A program made the position numbers and the translations under genes. 64,000 nt of DNA from Paulinella micropora. Taxonomy: Eukaryota > Cercozoa > Imbricatea > Euglyphida. The stretch spans positions 190,168 through 254,167 of the forward strand of contig BJOX01000247.1 of NCBI GenBank assembly GCA_009731375.1, in the 5' to 3' direction. The notes below the pieces were generated by a model that was not told the origin of the DNA, did not search any database, and saw only the letters and a program-made list of their open reading frames with translations. Shown here piece after piece: positions 19,526 to 29,929 of this stretch (the first letter of the stretch is position 1; the number at the start of each line of letters is the position of its first letter).

Positions 19526-19756
19526 ATGACCGACATTATCAAACGACTGCCGACCGAACTACGGGATTACATAGAGAGTTTTATATACGGGGATATCGTG
19601 TATCATAACTCCGATTTATGCGATTGTTGTGGTTTATCGTTTGCTTTCTTCATTAACGAACCGATTTATCGTATATGTGATACGGGGCTAATGTATGAAA
19701 CCGCGATATTTTGCTCTAAGAAATGTTTAAATGCTTTTGTTATTGAAGACCCTTAA
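19526..19756 (+). CDS. F-box-like/FCS-finger small protein, 76 aa, right copy
   Basis: The N-terminal LPTELRDYIESFIYG matches an F-box-like motif. Zinc ligands are C32 and C35 (CDCC) and C63 and C67 (FCSKKC). The FCSxxC signature is typical of TRASH/MYM-type fingers. It is three residues longer than the left copy. The next gene starts eight bases after its stop. Confidence 0.65.
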   Translation: MTDIIKRLPTELRDYIESFIYGDIVYHNSDLCDCCGLSFAFFINEPIYRICDTGLMYETAIFCSKKCLNAFVIEDP

Positions 19757-19763
19757 TTATACA

Positions 19764-19994
19764 ATGTCTTTTATTGACAATCTTGACCAATTGGTATATT
19801 TGATGAATATCGTTAATACGCGACGACTTCACGAACATAAGGGTTTAATCCCGTGTCAAACGATTGACACACTTTATAAATATTTAAACCGCTATCATAA
19901 ACCAATAATTGATGAATTATTGTATAAAAAAAGTATTGATAGATTAAAACAAATGGCCTTACAAATTGAACATACATTTGATAATCGAATGTGA
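19764..19994 (+). CDS. Small helical protein, 76 aa, right copy
   Basis: This is the intact version of the gap-interrupted gene at 6490-6832. It is helical (MSFIDNLDQLVYLMNIVN...) with a basic C-terminal half and no recognised domain. I start at ATG 19764 rather than upstream codons because it directly follows the previous gene's stop. Confidence 0.6.
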   Translation: MSFIDNLDQLVYLMNIVNTRRLHEHKGLIPCQTIDTLYKYLNRYHKPIIDELLYKKSIDRLKQMALQIEHTFDNRM

Positions 19995-20043
19995 TAATTA
20001 CGAATGACTTGTTTGAAAAAAAAACAATACATAATTATAAGGG

Positions 20044-20424
20044 ATGTTTAATTGTCGCGTATGTGATGCCGTCTTTAAATCTAAAATTGATTTGGTAATC
20101 CACACAGCCCGCACACACACCACACACGACACATTAAAATTTTTGAAGGCTTTGAACGAATGCTTAAATGGCCTTTTAACAACACCAACAACCACAGAAG
20201 AAACATTTCAAAATATTTCTCAAATCAAGAACTATCTAACAGCGACAACCCCCGACACATACACACAATTAATCAAAATAAAAGACAATCTTCAACGATT
20301 GCCAACGAATGAAAAATCTAAAGCAATGATTGAAGAATATGAAAATGTCTTATATTCCTACATGTCCAACATAAAGCCCGCTATTGACGGGATAATTACG
20401 AGTGCCACCACGACCGCAAAATAA
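20044..20424 (+). CDS. C2H2 zinc-finger protein, 126 aa, right copy
   Basis: The N-terminal finger (C4, C7, H20, H25) is identical to the left copy at 6061-6441. A handful of substitutions distinguish the two, with no stop or indel, so this gene is apparently kept intact in both arms. Confidence 0.75.
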   Translation: MFNCRVCDAVFKSKIDLVIHTARTHTTHDTLKFLKALNECLNGLLTTPTTTEETFQNISQIKNYLTATTPDTYTQLIKIKDNLQRLPTNEKSKAMIEEYENVLYSYMSNIKPAIDGIITSATTTAK

Positions 20425-20536
20425 ATTATAATAAATTTGTTAGACGGGACCAAGGAAACAGCCCCTACAACTATTTTTTTTTCGTTAGTCCAGACCGATA
20501 CACCAATTAAGGGCCGAAACCCGCGCAACCAATTTT

Positions 20537-20560
20537 GGACAAAGGTGATCACTTTTGTCC
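20537..20560. promoter_or_regulatory. GGACAAA inverted repeat upstream of coiled-coil gene, right
   Basis: It mirrors 5926-5949, with the GTGATCAC core between GGACAAA and TTTGTCC, 32 nt before the start codon. Confidence 0.5.
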
Positions 20561-20592
20561 TTTTGTCCAAAGCAAAAAGAAGACCAGCCACC

Positions 20593-21099
20593 ATGAGCGA
20601 CAGCCGTAGTATTGTTTCAAGAAGTGCCCCAGAGACGGATGCCGAAGTTGAAAGGCGAATTAAGCGACGAAAAAAATTAAGCAATAATGTTGATGAAATA
20701 AGGGCCTCACTTGACAAGACCGAGGGGGAAATTAAAGCCTTGTCTCACCGAATTATTTCTTTGAAGAAAGCGAGAACGAAAAAAGAGCAAGAAGTTAAAG
20801 CCCTACGGCAGAAATTGAGAGAGGCAAAAGAAATTACAGAGGATATTGATTTCGTTAGAATTTTGGAACTCAAGCAGGAGCAAATTACGACGGAGACCAA
20901 AAAGTTTAAGCAGTGGATACAGCAGGGGGGACACAGGAAAATAGCGGGCTTCAACGAGCAACAATATAAACGGGTTTATCAACTTATTACGAGTGGCGTA
21001 TTATTTGACGATGCTTTAAACAGAGTTGTCCAAGCAATTCCTCCCAGCAATCCCCTACCCACACTAATGGAGGTCTCCGCGTCTTCGTTGGCCGTCTAA
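20593..21099 (+). CDS. Coiled-coil protein, 168 aa, right copy
   Basis: It is the same as the left copy at 5383-5889. The start is ATG 20593 in GCCACCATGA, a strong eukaryotic initiation context that the left copy lacks. The frame is open upstream to 20437, but that part overlaps the palindromic operator and is not conserved as protein. Confidence 0.75.
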   Translation: MSDSRSIVSRSAPETDAEVERRIKRRKKLSNNVDEIRASLDKTEGEIKALSHRIISLKKARTKKEQEVKALRQKLREAKEITEDIDFVRILELKQEQITTETKKFKQWIQQGGHRKIAGFNEQQYKRVYQLITSGVLFDDALNRVVQAIPPSNPLPTLMEVSASSLAV

Positions 21100-21253
21100 T
21101 GTGTGTTTTTCAACACACTAAAATATTTATGTGTTTTTCAACACACCAAAAAATTTAATTGAATTTTTAAAAGTTTTAATCAGAAAAAAGAAACAGAAAA
21201 AAGAAACAAAACAAAAAACAAAAAACCCATTATTCAAAGAGATTTAGTCCCTT

Positions 21254-21282
21254 GGACAAATGTCAATAGCAAACTATTGACC
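21254..21282 (-). terminator. Conserved 3' hairpin after recombinase, right
   Basis: It mirrors 5201-5228. On the minus strand GTCAATAG/CTATTGAC with a TTTG loop is followed by ATTTGTCC, a few bases after the recombinase stop. Confidence 0.6.
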
Positions 21283-21286
21283 GATT

Positions 21287-22731
21287 TTATTCAATGCTTT
21301 TCTTTTTTTTCAATCGGCTACTCCGTCTTATTGGTTGGCTTACCCCGTTTTCGTCTATGAGTTTATAACCCGCTTTCTTTTTCTCAGTTTGCTTTGCTTC
21401 GGGTTGCTTTGCTTCGTGTTGCTTTGCTTCCTCCGTCGTGGTTTCCTTTTTACTCATTACAAACTCATTCACAATAACAGCCCCAATTCCGCTTTTTTTT
21501 CTAAGTGTTGTATTAGTTATTTTTCCGCCGTAGTCATTCCAAATTTTGTTTAATAACTCATACTTGTCCTCACGGCTTGCTTTTTTGCCTAAGGGTTTGT
21601 ATTTGCCGTCGTCGCCCTCGTTTTCGCTTTCATTTTCGGCCCCTTTGACACTCATACATAAATCAATTTTCCGTCTCAATTCTTCCAACTCAGTTTTTAT
21701 TCCTTCTTCCATCATTTCACGGGGGTCCGCAACATTCACCCAACTATAAGAAAAACTCGTAAGCATATCACCATGTCCCAACACATTAGAGACCCAAGTA
21801 TTAAAATTTGTTGTTTTCGGATTAGCAAAATTCGTATATGACAAACTCGCATATAATTTTCGCAACATTGAAGACCTTTGTTTATAGTCTGCCAACCAAG
21901 GAAACACTTTAATTATTCGTTTGTTTAGTTCATTGTTTTTGTCTTTCGCTAGTTGTCCGTCGTCGTTGATTATTATTGCTTTCTTTTTCTTGAAGTAGTT
22001 TCTTATTGAATTTACTTGTTCAATAACGAAAGAAGGAGTAAATAAAACAACGGGCCTCTCGGTCCAATTCTTTTTTGCCCCTCTCTCTTTTTTGCTAAGT
22101 TATCCACTCTCAGCCAACTTGGTTTGTCGGGTATTAATTCATAAGTGTTTTTATCAAATATCTCAACGGGTCGCGCCCCTATTGCTAACATTAAAGCCAA
22201 TAGTTTCATATAAGGGTCATTGCTCAAAATCATTTCATTCATTTTCGCCATTACCTCCCTTACATCTATCTGTATTTTTTGTTCGTTTTTTGCTTTGACA
22301 TCTTTTTTATACCCCTCAACAATTTCAATTCGCTCATCTTCGTTGATATTGAAATATTTGTCCAATTTAGACATCTCATAAACCTTCTTGCTTTGATTTG
22401 GTTTTATTGCTTTTGTTCTAACCTCAGAAAGTCGTTGTCTTCTTGAAGTTGTATTCGGATAAATAATAGCATACTTTGAATAAATGATTGGCATCGCTTT
22501 TAATATTTCGTCTTCTGTTGTCGTTTTACTAAACAATAACAAAATAGCATTATGAAAGGCCTTTGACGGCTTCGCATCGCTTGTAAAAAAGTTTGATACG
22601 ACATCATATATTTTTTGCTCTGTGTCTGCCACATTTAACTGCTTGATAAATTTTCTGTCGTTTTCGTTCCACACAATTCCCCGTGGTTGCTTTGTTCGTG
22701 TCCCGTGTTCTTCCGCGTCCCGTGTTCGCAA
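21287..22731 (-). pseudogene. Tyrosine recombinase, telomere-resolvase-like, right copy (frameshifted)
   Basis: The N-terminal half, including the GARPVEIFD box, reads from upstream of 22674 to a shift in the run at 22071-22076. That run has one base fewer than the left copy. The catalytic C-terminal half, with the MLRKLY, LGHGD and SFSYSW boxes, continues in another frame to 21287. No ATG precedes the N-terminal part; the left-arm ATG is GTG here (22674). This copy keeps the base that is missing near 3940 in the left copy, so the two arms are broken at different places. It lies just inside the right terminal palindrome. Confidence 0.75.
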
Positions 22732-22826
22732 GTTGTATATTAAACAAGTCTATATTTTTTCTCAATATGAAAAAAATATTTAATTATTGACTTTTTCTTT
22801 TTATTTCTTATGTTCTTTTTATGATC

Positions 22827-23230
22827 ATTTATCTACAATAGAAAAGTCCATCTCGTATATCATAAAATAAGCCTTAGAAACATATAAAACACACACATGA
22901 AGACAGAAAACACACCTATGTTTCACAAAAACACACCTTCGTTTTGACAAAAAAACGACAAACTAAGCACACTAAGAGAGATTTGGTCAAAATGACGACA
23001 ATTTCATATTTAAACGAAGTTTAATATATATTTTTATGAAATAAAAATATGAAATTGTCGTCATTTTGACCAAATCTCTCTTAGTGTGCTTAGTTTGTCG
23101 TTTTTTTTGTCAAAACGAAGGTGTGTTTTTGTGAAACATAGGTGTGTTTTCTGTCTTCATGTGTGTGTTTTATATGTTTCTAAGGCTTATTTTATGATAT
23201 ACGAGATGGACATGTCTATTGTAGATAAAT
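22827..23230. repeat. Right terminal palindrome (candidate hairpin telomere)
   Basis: It has the same ~170-200-bp arms as the left palindrome. Its central ~50 nt are the exact reverse complement of the left centre, with the same two small TTC-loop hairpins. Symmetry ends at ATTTATCTAC on both sides, which fixes the element boundary to within a few bases. Confidence 0.8.
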
Positions 23231-24613
23231 ATGTATATATATATAATATTATGTGTATATCGTCCATATATACATGTGGACACCACACAAGCCATTAGTA
23301 CGTAAGGAATACTATTTATGTACACATCTACACGCGTGTAATAGTGCTAGGGTCTCAAAATAAAATGCATGCAACAGATACATACAGTTACAAATACAGC
23401 ACTATTCGATGGAAAGATATAAATACCCCAAAATCCACACTGTGATTGCCACATAAGTCAATGTAAGGATTAAGCAAACACTCATGGATATACATCAACA
23501 CGAATCACTCGACAGACAGATCAATCATTAGCATGCGAAAAGATAGGTACTATGCGATTGCAGTGATTACGGGTCAACATATACACTCATTGAGTGGGTG
23601 AGACAGAGATAGAGGTGCAATTCAGACAAAAGGTGGAAGTTGAGAGAGTAGGAGGGACAGGGAACTGTAAGCAGGACCTGGTAGAAAGATTACAAGAGGG
23701 AGATAGTATTACTAGTATACGTAGGAACAATATGCTCTCTTCTGTCCTCCTACGCAAGTCTAAAGCGACCTACTACCCTACCCAGGTACTATCATAATCG
23801 CGATCAGGAATCACACCTTCGGCTAACTGTACCGTATTACTACGCTTATGCTTCCCTCACAATATCATACACTACATATACAACCTTGACATGGGACGAT
23901 GCGCATGGCAGCACACATGAATGGTAAAAGTCTATGAGATCAGTGACAAACACAGGTAGAACATGTCGATAGTACTAATACGATGGTGATGTGTGGACGG
24001 ATAACACAAGTCAGACCAAATATGTAGGTAGGTAACAGAAAGATGGTTTCATGAATGAGCATGTTAAAACACACACATATAGGTCATGAATTGATTATTC
24101 GCAGCACTCAACCATACTCAAGCGGCACTCATACAATGTGTCCAGAAGACAGGGGCAACATAGGTTGGATCCGCCAAATGAACACAAGGAAAGGTCAAAG
24201 ACATACAATGATACATATGAAGACTAGTACTCACACGGATGCGTATGTGACACATGTACCAAGGTGGACAGGTAGAATAAATACAGCAGTAAAGCAAATT
24301 AGCAACAGCAATTATCAGCTTCCGCGATGCTGCCTCTTACCTATTATCGCTCTCCCCCGTACCGTCTACTATAACTATTATCGCTCTCCCCCTGGCGCTC
24401 ACGACCGTGCCGTCCTATGCCTATGTACATCTCTCCCCCTGAAATTAAGAAGAATAATATATATAAGCAAAGAAGAATATATAATATTTTGATGATTTCA
24501 AAGCAAGGAAGGGAGTGACAAAGAAAGGGGTGGGAGAAGTTGTAATTAAACAAGATGGAGATGACAACTAACATTGTAGGTGTGAATACAGACGTGTACC
24601 ACACACGAGCACA

Positions 24614-24703
<90 letters not shown>

Positions 24704-25844
24704 CGCTTTCTCCTATAACAAAACAAAAGACACAAATTGAGAATGTGCATAGAATAGATGTACAGGGGCTTCCCCTGCACCCCGCGCATGAATACAGGTA
24801 TTAATATTGAGCTCCCCCTGCACACCAACAACTACACAAAGAAAAGTGATATCAACATATAATCTGCCGTATGCATGTGTATGTATAATAATGTGAACGA
24901 GCGCACATAAACTTTGAAAAGATAACATATCAAAGTACAATGACAACACGTAATTTAATTACCTATTATATGTATAATATAACTACAATATAAATATGAA
25001 CATACACATGTACATAGCTATGCATAACATACGCATATATAAATTGTCAAATGAATGTATGTGTACGTACGCAAATGACACGTTATGTAAATGTAAATAC
25101 TATATCTATACGGTAGATATTATACATATTACAGAATAACATACCTGTACATTACCCATGATTGACATATACAGTTAATACATATATACAACATGTACAC
25201 CAATTAAGTGAATAAATGCGTGGAGTGAGCATGCAGTTTGGTTAAGTGGACGAATCACAAATCAAAAGCAAACACACCATGTCACGACACACATATCAAT
25301 AATTGTATGCACCGCGGTATAGATGTAAATATATATGATAATGTACATGTAGGCAGACATATAGTGATGACAAGGGCAAAAAGGACGTGTAGTCAATGTA
25401 TGTATGTATATAAATATGTATATGATACTTCTTTTCCCGCGGTTGTCTCCCCCTAACACGTGCAAATGAGTGGTGTCGCCAATCATAACATATAACAATC
25501 GACATACACTCATGTAAGGTATACATCCGTTCACTCGTACGCAATGTGCTGACACAAAACAACAACATCAGCGACGTATACCCTACAGCGACGTAAGGCA
25601 ATACTGATATGTATTATCACTAATCATAACACGCACACAAATATAGTATTAACCAGATAAGAGAAGGACAACAATAAGTAGATAATATATATTATCTATA
25701 TACGACATATATAACTAACATGATGGTAAACAATCATCACAATACGACAGACTAGAGGAAGAGATATCATAATCGGAGGACTAAGAAGACTATATAACAA
25801 ATACAATTTAGGTAGATAGACTTATAGCTCCAAAAAGGCATTAA
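23231..25844. other. Host AT-rich intergenic DNA, nothing recognised
   Basis: No protein-like frame is seen. CTCCCCCT occurs several times between 24410 and 25455, the same string as next to the LTR at 790-1024. This could reflect decayed retrotransposon 3' sequence. A (CT)n(CA)n(TA)n microsatellite fills 24617-24702. Confidence 0.4.
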
Positions 25845-25852
25845 ATGTATAT

Positions 25853-25890
<38 letters not shown>

Positions 25891-25941
25891 TGTATGTATA
25901 TACATCATCTCCACCACTGTATATATATATGTATATATATG

Positions 25942-25972
<31 letters not shown>

Positions 25973-26108
25973 TTATATATATATGCACATATATACATAT
26001 ACATATGCATATACATACCCAATACTATATTGAAGGACATATAGAAAACAGACGCTTTCTTTTGACGATGCTGTGAAGTCGAGATACGAAGGGGAAAGAA
26101 GAGAGAGC

Positions 26109-26166
<58 letters not shown>
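25845..26166. repeat. TA and GA microsatellites
   Basis: TA-rich repeat fills 25845-26016 and contains the inverted copy of the 3050-3069 island at 25901-25920. (GA)n fills 26111-26166. Confidence 0.9.
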
Positions 26167-26170
<4 letters not shown>

Positions 26171-26500
26171 AGAAAGAGTTCATGTAATCCTAAGACAACC
26201 TACTGAGATGAAATGTAAGTTTAGTTTCTCAGCTCTCAGAGACAACAGATAAGCTCAGCACTAGGGCAACCTGACTATGCTAATACTTGCTCTCTGCCAT
26301 CACAACAAAGGGTCTATGACCAAATTATTGTCATTATCTCTTGCCACAGACTATGTCTCTATCATGTGCATGGTTCGTGCAGCACACACATAAAATTCTT
26401 TTTAATAGAAACATAGAACTAGGATAAGGGTAAAACATGAAGACAATGCATTAAGAATGGATGACAGACTCAGGACAATCACAGGATAGAACAATTGAAT

Positions 26501-26987
26501 CGGCTAACTAGGGGGAGCTGTGTTTTTCACGAAATTTTCGAAGTTTTTTACAGACTTTTACTAGAGCATAAATTCACGCTTCCGGAGCTAGGGGGAGTAG
26601 TAAAAACAAGTTTAATAAGTTTTTTATCAATAATATCTTTGTTTAATTAGACTTAGACTATTTTTTTTACCGTACCGGAACCTATTTTTTCAAAATTTTT
26701 CTAAGTCCCAAGTGATAGTTTAATGACTAGAACGACGTCCCACCGAAAGGATATTGCATGCATTTTTACGTAGAAGCTTAGAAAATCTAAGAAATCATTT
26801 TATTTGCTGCCTACAGCGTAGAACAGGCCTGGACTTTGACTTATTAGCATGTGGCAGGGGGGGAGGGTGAAGGGTGATTCACACCTATGTCACTATTAAG
26901 TTTGCTAAGCGACAACTCCGCGCTCGCGCCAGAAAGGGTACAATCACAAATAAATCTCCTAAACTTGTTTGCAAGCCTATTGCTAAC
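26501..26987 (+). repeat. Left terminal inverted repeat of the 13.7-kb element
   Basis: It contains CTAGGGGGAG twice and preserves the uninterrupted sequence into which a MITE inserted in the right copy. Confidence 0.8.
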
Positions 26988-27151
26988 CTTACACTTCGAC
27001 TTGCCTTGGCACTGGAGCGAACGGGCCGGGGGGCCCGGGGGGGGGGGGGGGNNNNNNNNNNNNNNNNNNNNNNNNNNNNNNNNNNNNNNNNNNNNNNNNN
27101 NNNNNNNNNNNNNNNNNNNNNNNNNNNNNNNNNNNNNNNNNNNNNNNNNNN

Positions 27152-27196
<45 letters not shown>

Positions 27197-27240
27197 CGGA
27201 ATGCCGTGTCCACCTGGGGTCCAATGATGCACCCCTGTCC
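26988..27240 (+). repeat. G-tract repeat with N gap
   Basis: A segment ending CTGGAGCGAACGGGCC precedes a long G run interrupted by 100 Ns (27052-27151). The same lead-in and G run occur at 39035-39149. The gap is probably a sequencing failure in the homopolymer. Confidence 0.7.
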
Positions 27241-27471
27241 AAATGAAACTAAACGATTTGAACTTGATCTGACTGACGTGAAAGCAAGATGCTACTAAAC
27301 GATTAGAAATCGATCTGACTGACGTGAAAACAAGTTGCTGCTGTCAACATGTTGCGCAGTACTGCGATATATATATAACCTAAGAACACAAATCATTCCA
27401 TTGTGAGCAACAAAGAGAGGCATTGCAACCAGTCAACGACGGATGGCCTGCGAAGCCACCGCGAAATTGAA

Positions 27472-28583
27472 TCAGTTGTTGTCGGGACTGGCACCCGCCA
27501 TTGGAGAGCCGAACGCAGAGCTCATTGGGGAGGCAAATGGCATATACAGCGGGTTGAACTGGTTGAATGGAGGCAAAACCTGGCTGCTCGCCTTGATCCG
27601 GTTGCGGTCAGGGTCGCGATCGGCAACTTTTTTCTTTTTGGATCTCCGGCTTGCTCTCTCTCTCTTCTGTCTCTTTCCTCTGCGTTCATACTCAGAGTCG
27701 CTTTCACTCTCACCATCACTCGTGCTGAGCCTATCAGATTCTGACTCCAAGTCGGAAGAATCTGATGCTGCCTTCTTCTTCGCCCTCTTCTTCGCCTTGC
27801 TGAGCCTATCAGATTCTGACTCCAAGTCGGAAGAATCTGATGCTGCCTTCTTCTTCGCCCTCTTCTCCGCCTTCTTCCTTTTCACCTCATCCGCCTGCTT
27901 CTGCCTCTTTTTCTCCTCCTCCTCCTTCTCCTCCTCCTCCTCCCTCTTCTTCTTGCAGAACTTCGACCACTCATTCTTCTTGACCTCGCGAGCCCTCGCA
28001 TTCACAATCCTCTCTTTCAGGCTGGCTTCTTCTTTTTCAGGTGGGGGTTCACCTCCTCCGGATCCTCCTCCTCCTCTTCTTCTTTTACTTCTTCTTCCTT
28101 TTCTTTATTGGCTTGGGCTTTCTTTGCTGCTGCTGCTGCCTCTTTTATCTTTGCTGCTGGTGCCTCTTTTACCTTTCGTTCTTTTTCTCGCTGCGCAAAC
28201 CCTATATCGATCATCTTTTGCACATCCAACACACTGATGCCGCCGGCGGGGCTGGCAGGGTGCAAATTCGAACCACCGGGTGCAGGTTTCTTCTCGTCCG
28301 CAGGTGCGGGTCACTGGCTCTTGCCTGATCAGTATTAAATCATTCTCATTACTGATCATGACAAAGAAGTGACAATGCATATGAGTGTACCAGGTTGAAG
28401 GCGACGTGCCTTCTTGCCGGGCGGAGGCTTGCTCTTCTCGTCTTCCTCGTCCTCATCGTTCGTGTCCTCGTCCTCATCTTTCCCCTGAAGCTTGCAGTCG
28501 TTGCCGCCCTCTGGAGCATGCTTGCCGCCGCCGGGCGTCGTGCGCTCTGCACATGTACCTATAAGCGATAATTTAAAGGGCAT
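27472..28583 (-). pseudogene. Charged low-complexity multi-exon gene, decayed
   Basis: Minus-strand segments read as one charged protein. A 5' exon (to about 28393) ends ...GKKARRLQP before a 66-nt GT-AG intron. A second segment includes GGISVLDVQKMIDIGFAQ followed by Lys/Glu/Ala-rich helix. A last segment (28005-27472) has poly-Glu/Lys and a duplicated KKAASDSSDLESESDRLS unit. An in-frame TGA just after the intron and a frame change near 28030 mean it is not intact as assembled. The composition suggests a nuclear or chromatin-type protein, but no domain is recognised. Confidence 0.45.
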
Positions 28584-28759
28584 CCACCACTTGGTTTTGG
28601 AGTTTCAGGCGACCTTCCTTGTTGATAGATTTTTTTCTCAGTGACACTCTGACGTTCGAACCCGCAAGGCTGCCCTTCCGAGCAGCTCGTCGTAGTTCAG
28701 CCAGACGCTGCACAACCAACGATGCAGATGTTTGCACACAAAATGAAAATCGGGATTAC

Positions 28760-29018
28760 CTTGTTCTCCGCTTCTATGATAAGCTGCTCACGCTTCCTGA
28801 ACGTTGGCAGCAGCTTAACTTGTGCGGGGTTGCCAATATAGGGGTGAGAAGTGATAAGACTTCCGACTCCCATTCTTTCGTTGACTCCCCAAGCATCTGC
28901 GAGTGCACGATGGAGAGGAAATAGAACTTCAGCAGCTGCAACTCCTCAACATTAGCAACGCCGTTGGGGCTTGCGGCAATGTGCACTTGGCGGATGACAA
29001 GGATATAGCGATCGGAAC
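28760..29018 (-). pseudogene. Exon of an unrecognised gene, frameshifted
   Basis: The exon runs from an acceptor (CAG at 29019-29021) to a donor (GTAATC at 28759-28754). It encodes a conserved-looking sequence starting SDRYILVIRQVHIAASPNG and, after a frame change near 28860, NPAQVKLLPTFRKREQ up to the donor. No family is recognised. It may belong to the same gene as the neighbouring minus-strand exons. Confidence 0.4.
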
Positions 29019-29159
29019 CTGTTGCAACAAAGGCGTCGATAATATGATTTAAACACAGCTGCAGATAATCATACCTCGCTTGATCTGGGCTTGAGTTTTT
29101 TTGCGCCACCCTGGGGCAGAACCCAGAAAACCCTAAACGAATGAGAAAATGGTGTGTGC

Positions 29160-29177
29160 TGAGCGAGCGAGCGAGCG

Positions 29178-29226
<49 letters not shown>
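29160..29226. repeat. GA microsatellite
   Basis: (GAGC)n passes into (GA)n. A (GTA)n/(ATT)n tract follows at 29392-29486, directly before the SINE. Confidence 0.9.
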
Positions 29227-29229
<3 letters not shown>

Positions 29230-29420
29230 CCCTATTCCAGGACATTGCTCTCCCTCCGACGTCTCGACCAGCGAGTTGGGACCAAGAACCAGGCTTCCAT
29301 ATTTCGGACTAAGGACGACGTTGGTCAGAAAAACGCCTTCTCGTATTCTGCCTTCTCGATTTTCGAACTTCATCAAGAGCCTAAGGAAGAAGTAGTAGTA
29401 GTAGTATAGTAGTAGTAGTA

Positions 29421-29452
<32 letters not shown>

Positions 29453-29489
29453 GATTATTATGATTATTATGATTATTATTATTATTATG

Positions 29490-29775
29490 GACACCGTGAT
29501 AGCCCAGTGGTCAAGTTCTACCATCTGGGCCCTGTCGCCAGTTCGATTCCCGTCGGTGCCACCAGTATTTTCATTGAACATACCGGTCTATTTCTGGACC
29601 AGTATTTTCATTGAACATACCGGCCCGTCTGGAAGTGTTGGAACTGCCCTTGCGGGGGTGTCATTAGAGCTTATCGTCAATTCTTCGTACTCCCCTCACG
29701 GGTGAGACGATGGAGGCGCATGTGCAGAAATGCATCAGCCATTGACAGAGAAGCACTATTATTATTATTATTATT
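29490..29775 (+). repeat. tRNA-derived SINE
   Basis: Bases 29490-29564 resemble a tRNA gene, with an acceptor stem (GACACCG with CGGTGCC, one mismatch), an A box TAGCCCAGTGG, a B box with GTTCGATTCC and a 3' ACCA. The other arms are eroded. The body contains a 25-nt direct duplication starting CCAGTATTTTCATTG, and the element ends in a GATGGAGGCGCATGTGCAG tail with (ATT)n. The same tail and (ATT)n recur at 46420-46522, so it is a dispersed Pol III retroposon. Confidence 0.65.
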
Positions 29776-29929
29776 AGTACCCGTCTTTCCAGTCCTTGCC
29801 ATTAGCGAAGGTGAACACTGAATCCAAGGCAAACACTCTAACCTTGCCTTTTGGCACCTCAGGCAAGTATTCTGTGGGCCCAGGTTGACGTAGTAGCCTC
29901 GAGGTTATCGTCTTTCAGCAGGGTCACCA

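Larger units (their letters stand above)
3161..23230. mobile_element. 20-kb palindrome-ended virus-like or plasmid-like element
   Basis: The segment is bounded by two near-identical ~400-bp palindromes and consists of two ~8.2-kb arms in inverted orientation around a 3.75-kb single-copy centre. Each arm carries a tyrosine recombinase of telomere-resolvase type and a primase-polymerase/SF3 helicase, plus small zinc and F-box-like proteins. The centre carries a PD-(D/E)XK nuclease. Genes are intronless, tightly packed and sometimes overlapping, unlike the intron-bearing genes at 26-39 kb. Primase-SF3 helicases and tyrosine recombinases are common in virophages, Polinton-like viruses and related plasmids, but no capsid or packaging gene was found. 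It is best described as a capsidless replicon or a relic of one, integrated in host TA-rich DNA. Both copies of each large gene are broken, so this integrant is decaying. Confidence 0.8.
15170..23230 (-). repeat. Right inverted arm of the 20-kb element
   Basis: It is the reverse complement of 3161-11412 with the same gene order read outward from the centre. The centre of its terminal palindrome is an exact reverse complement of the left one, so both ends have the same orientation relative to the interior. Confidence 0.92.
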
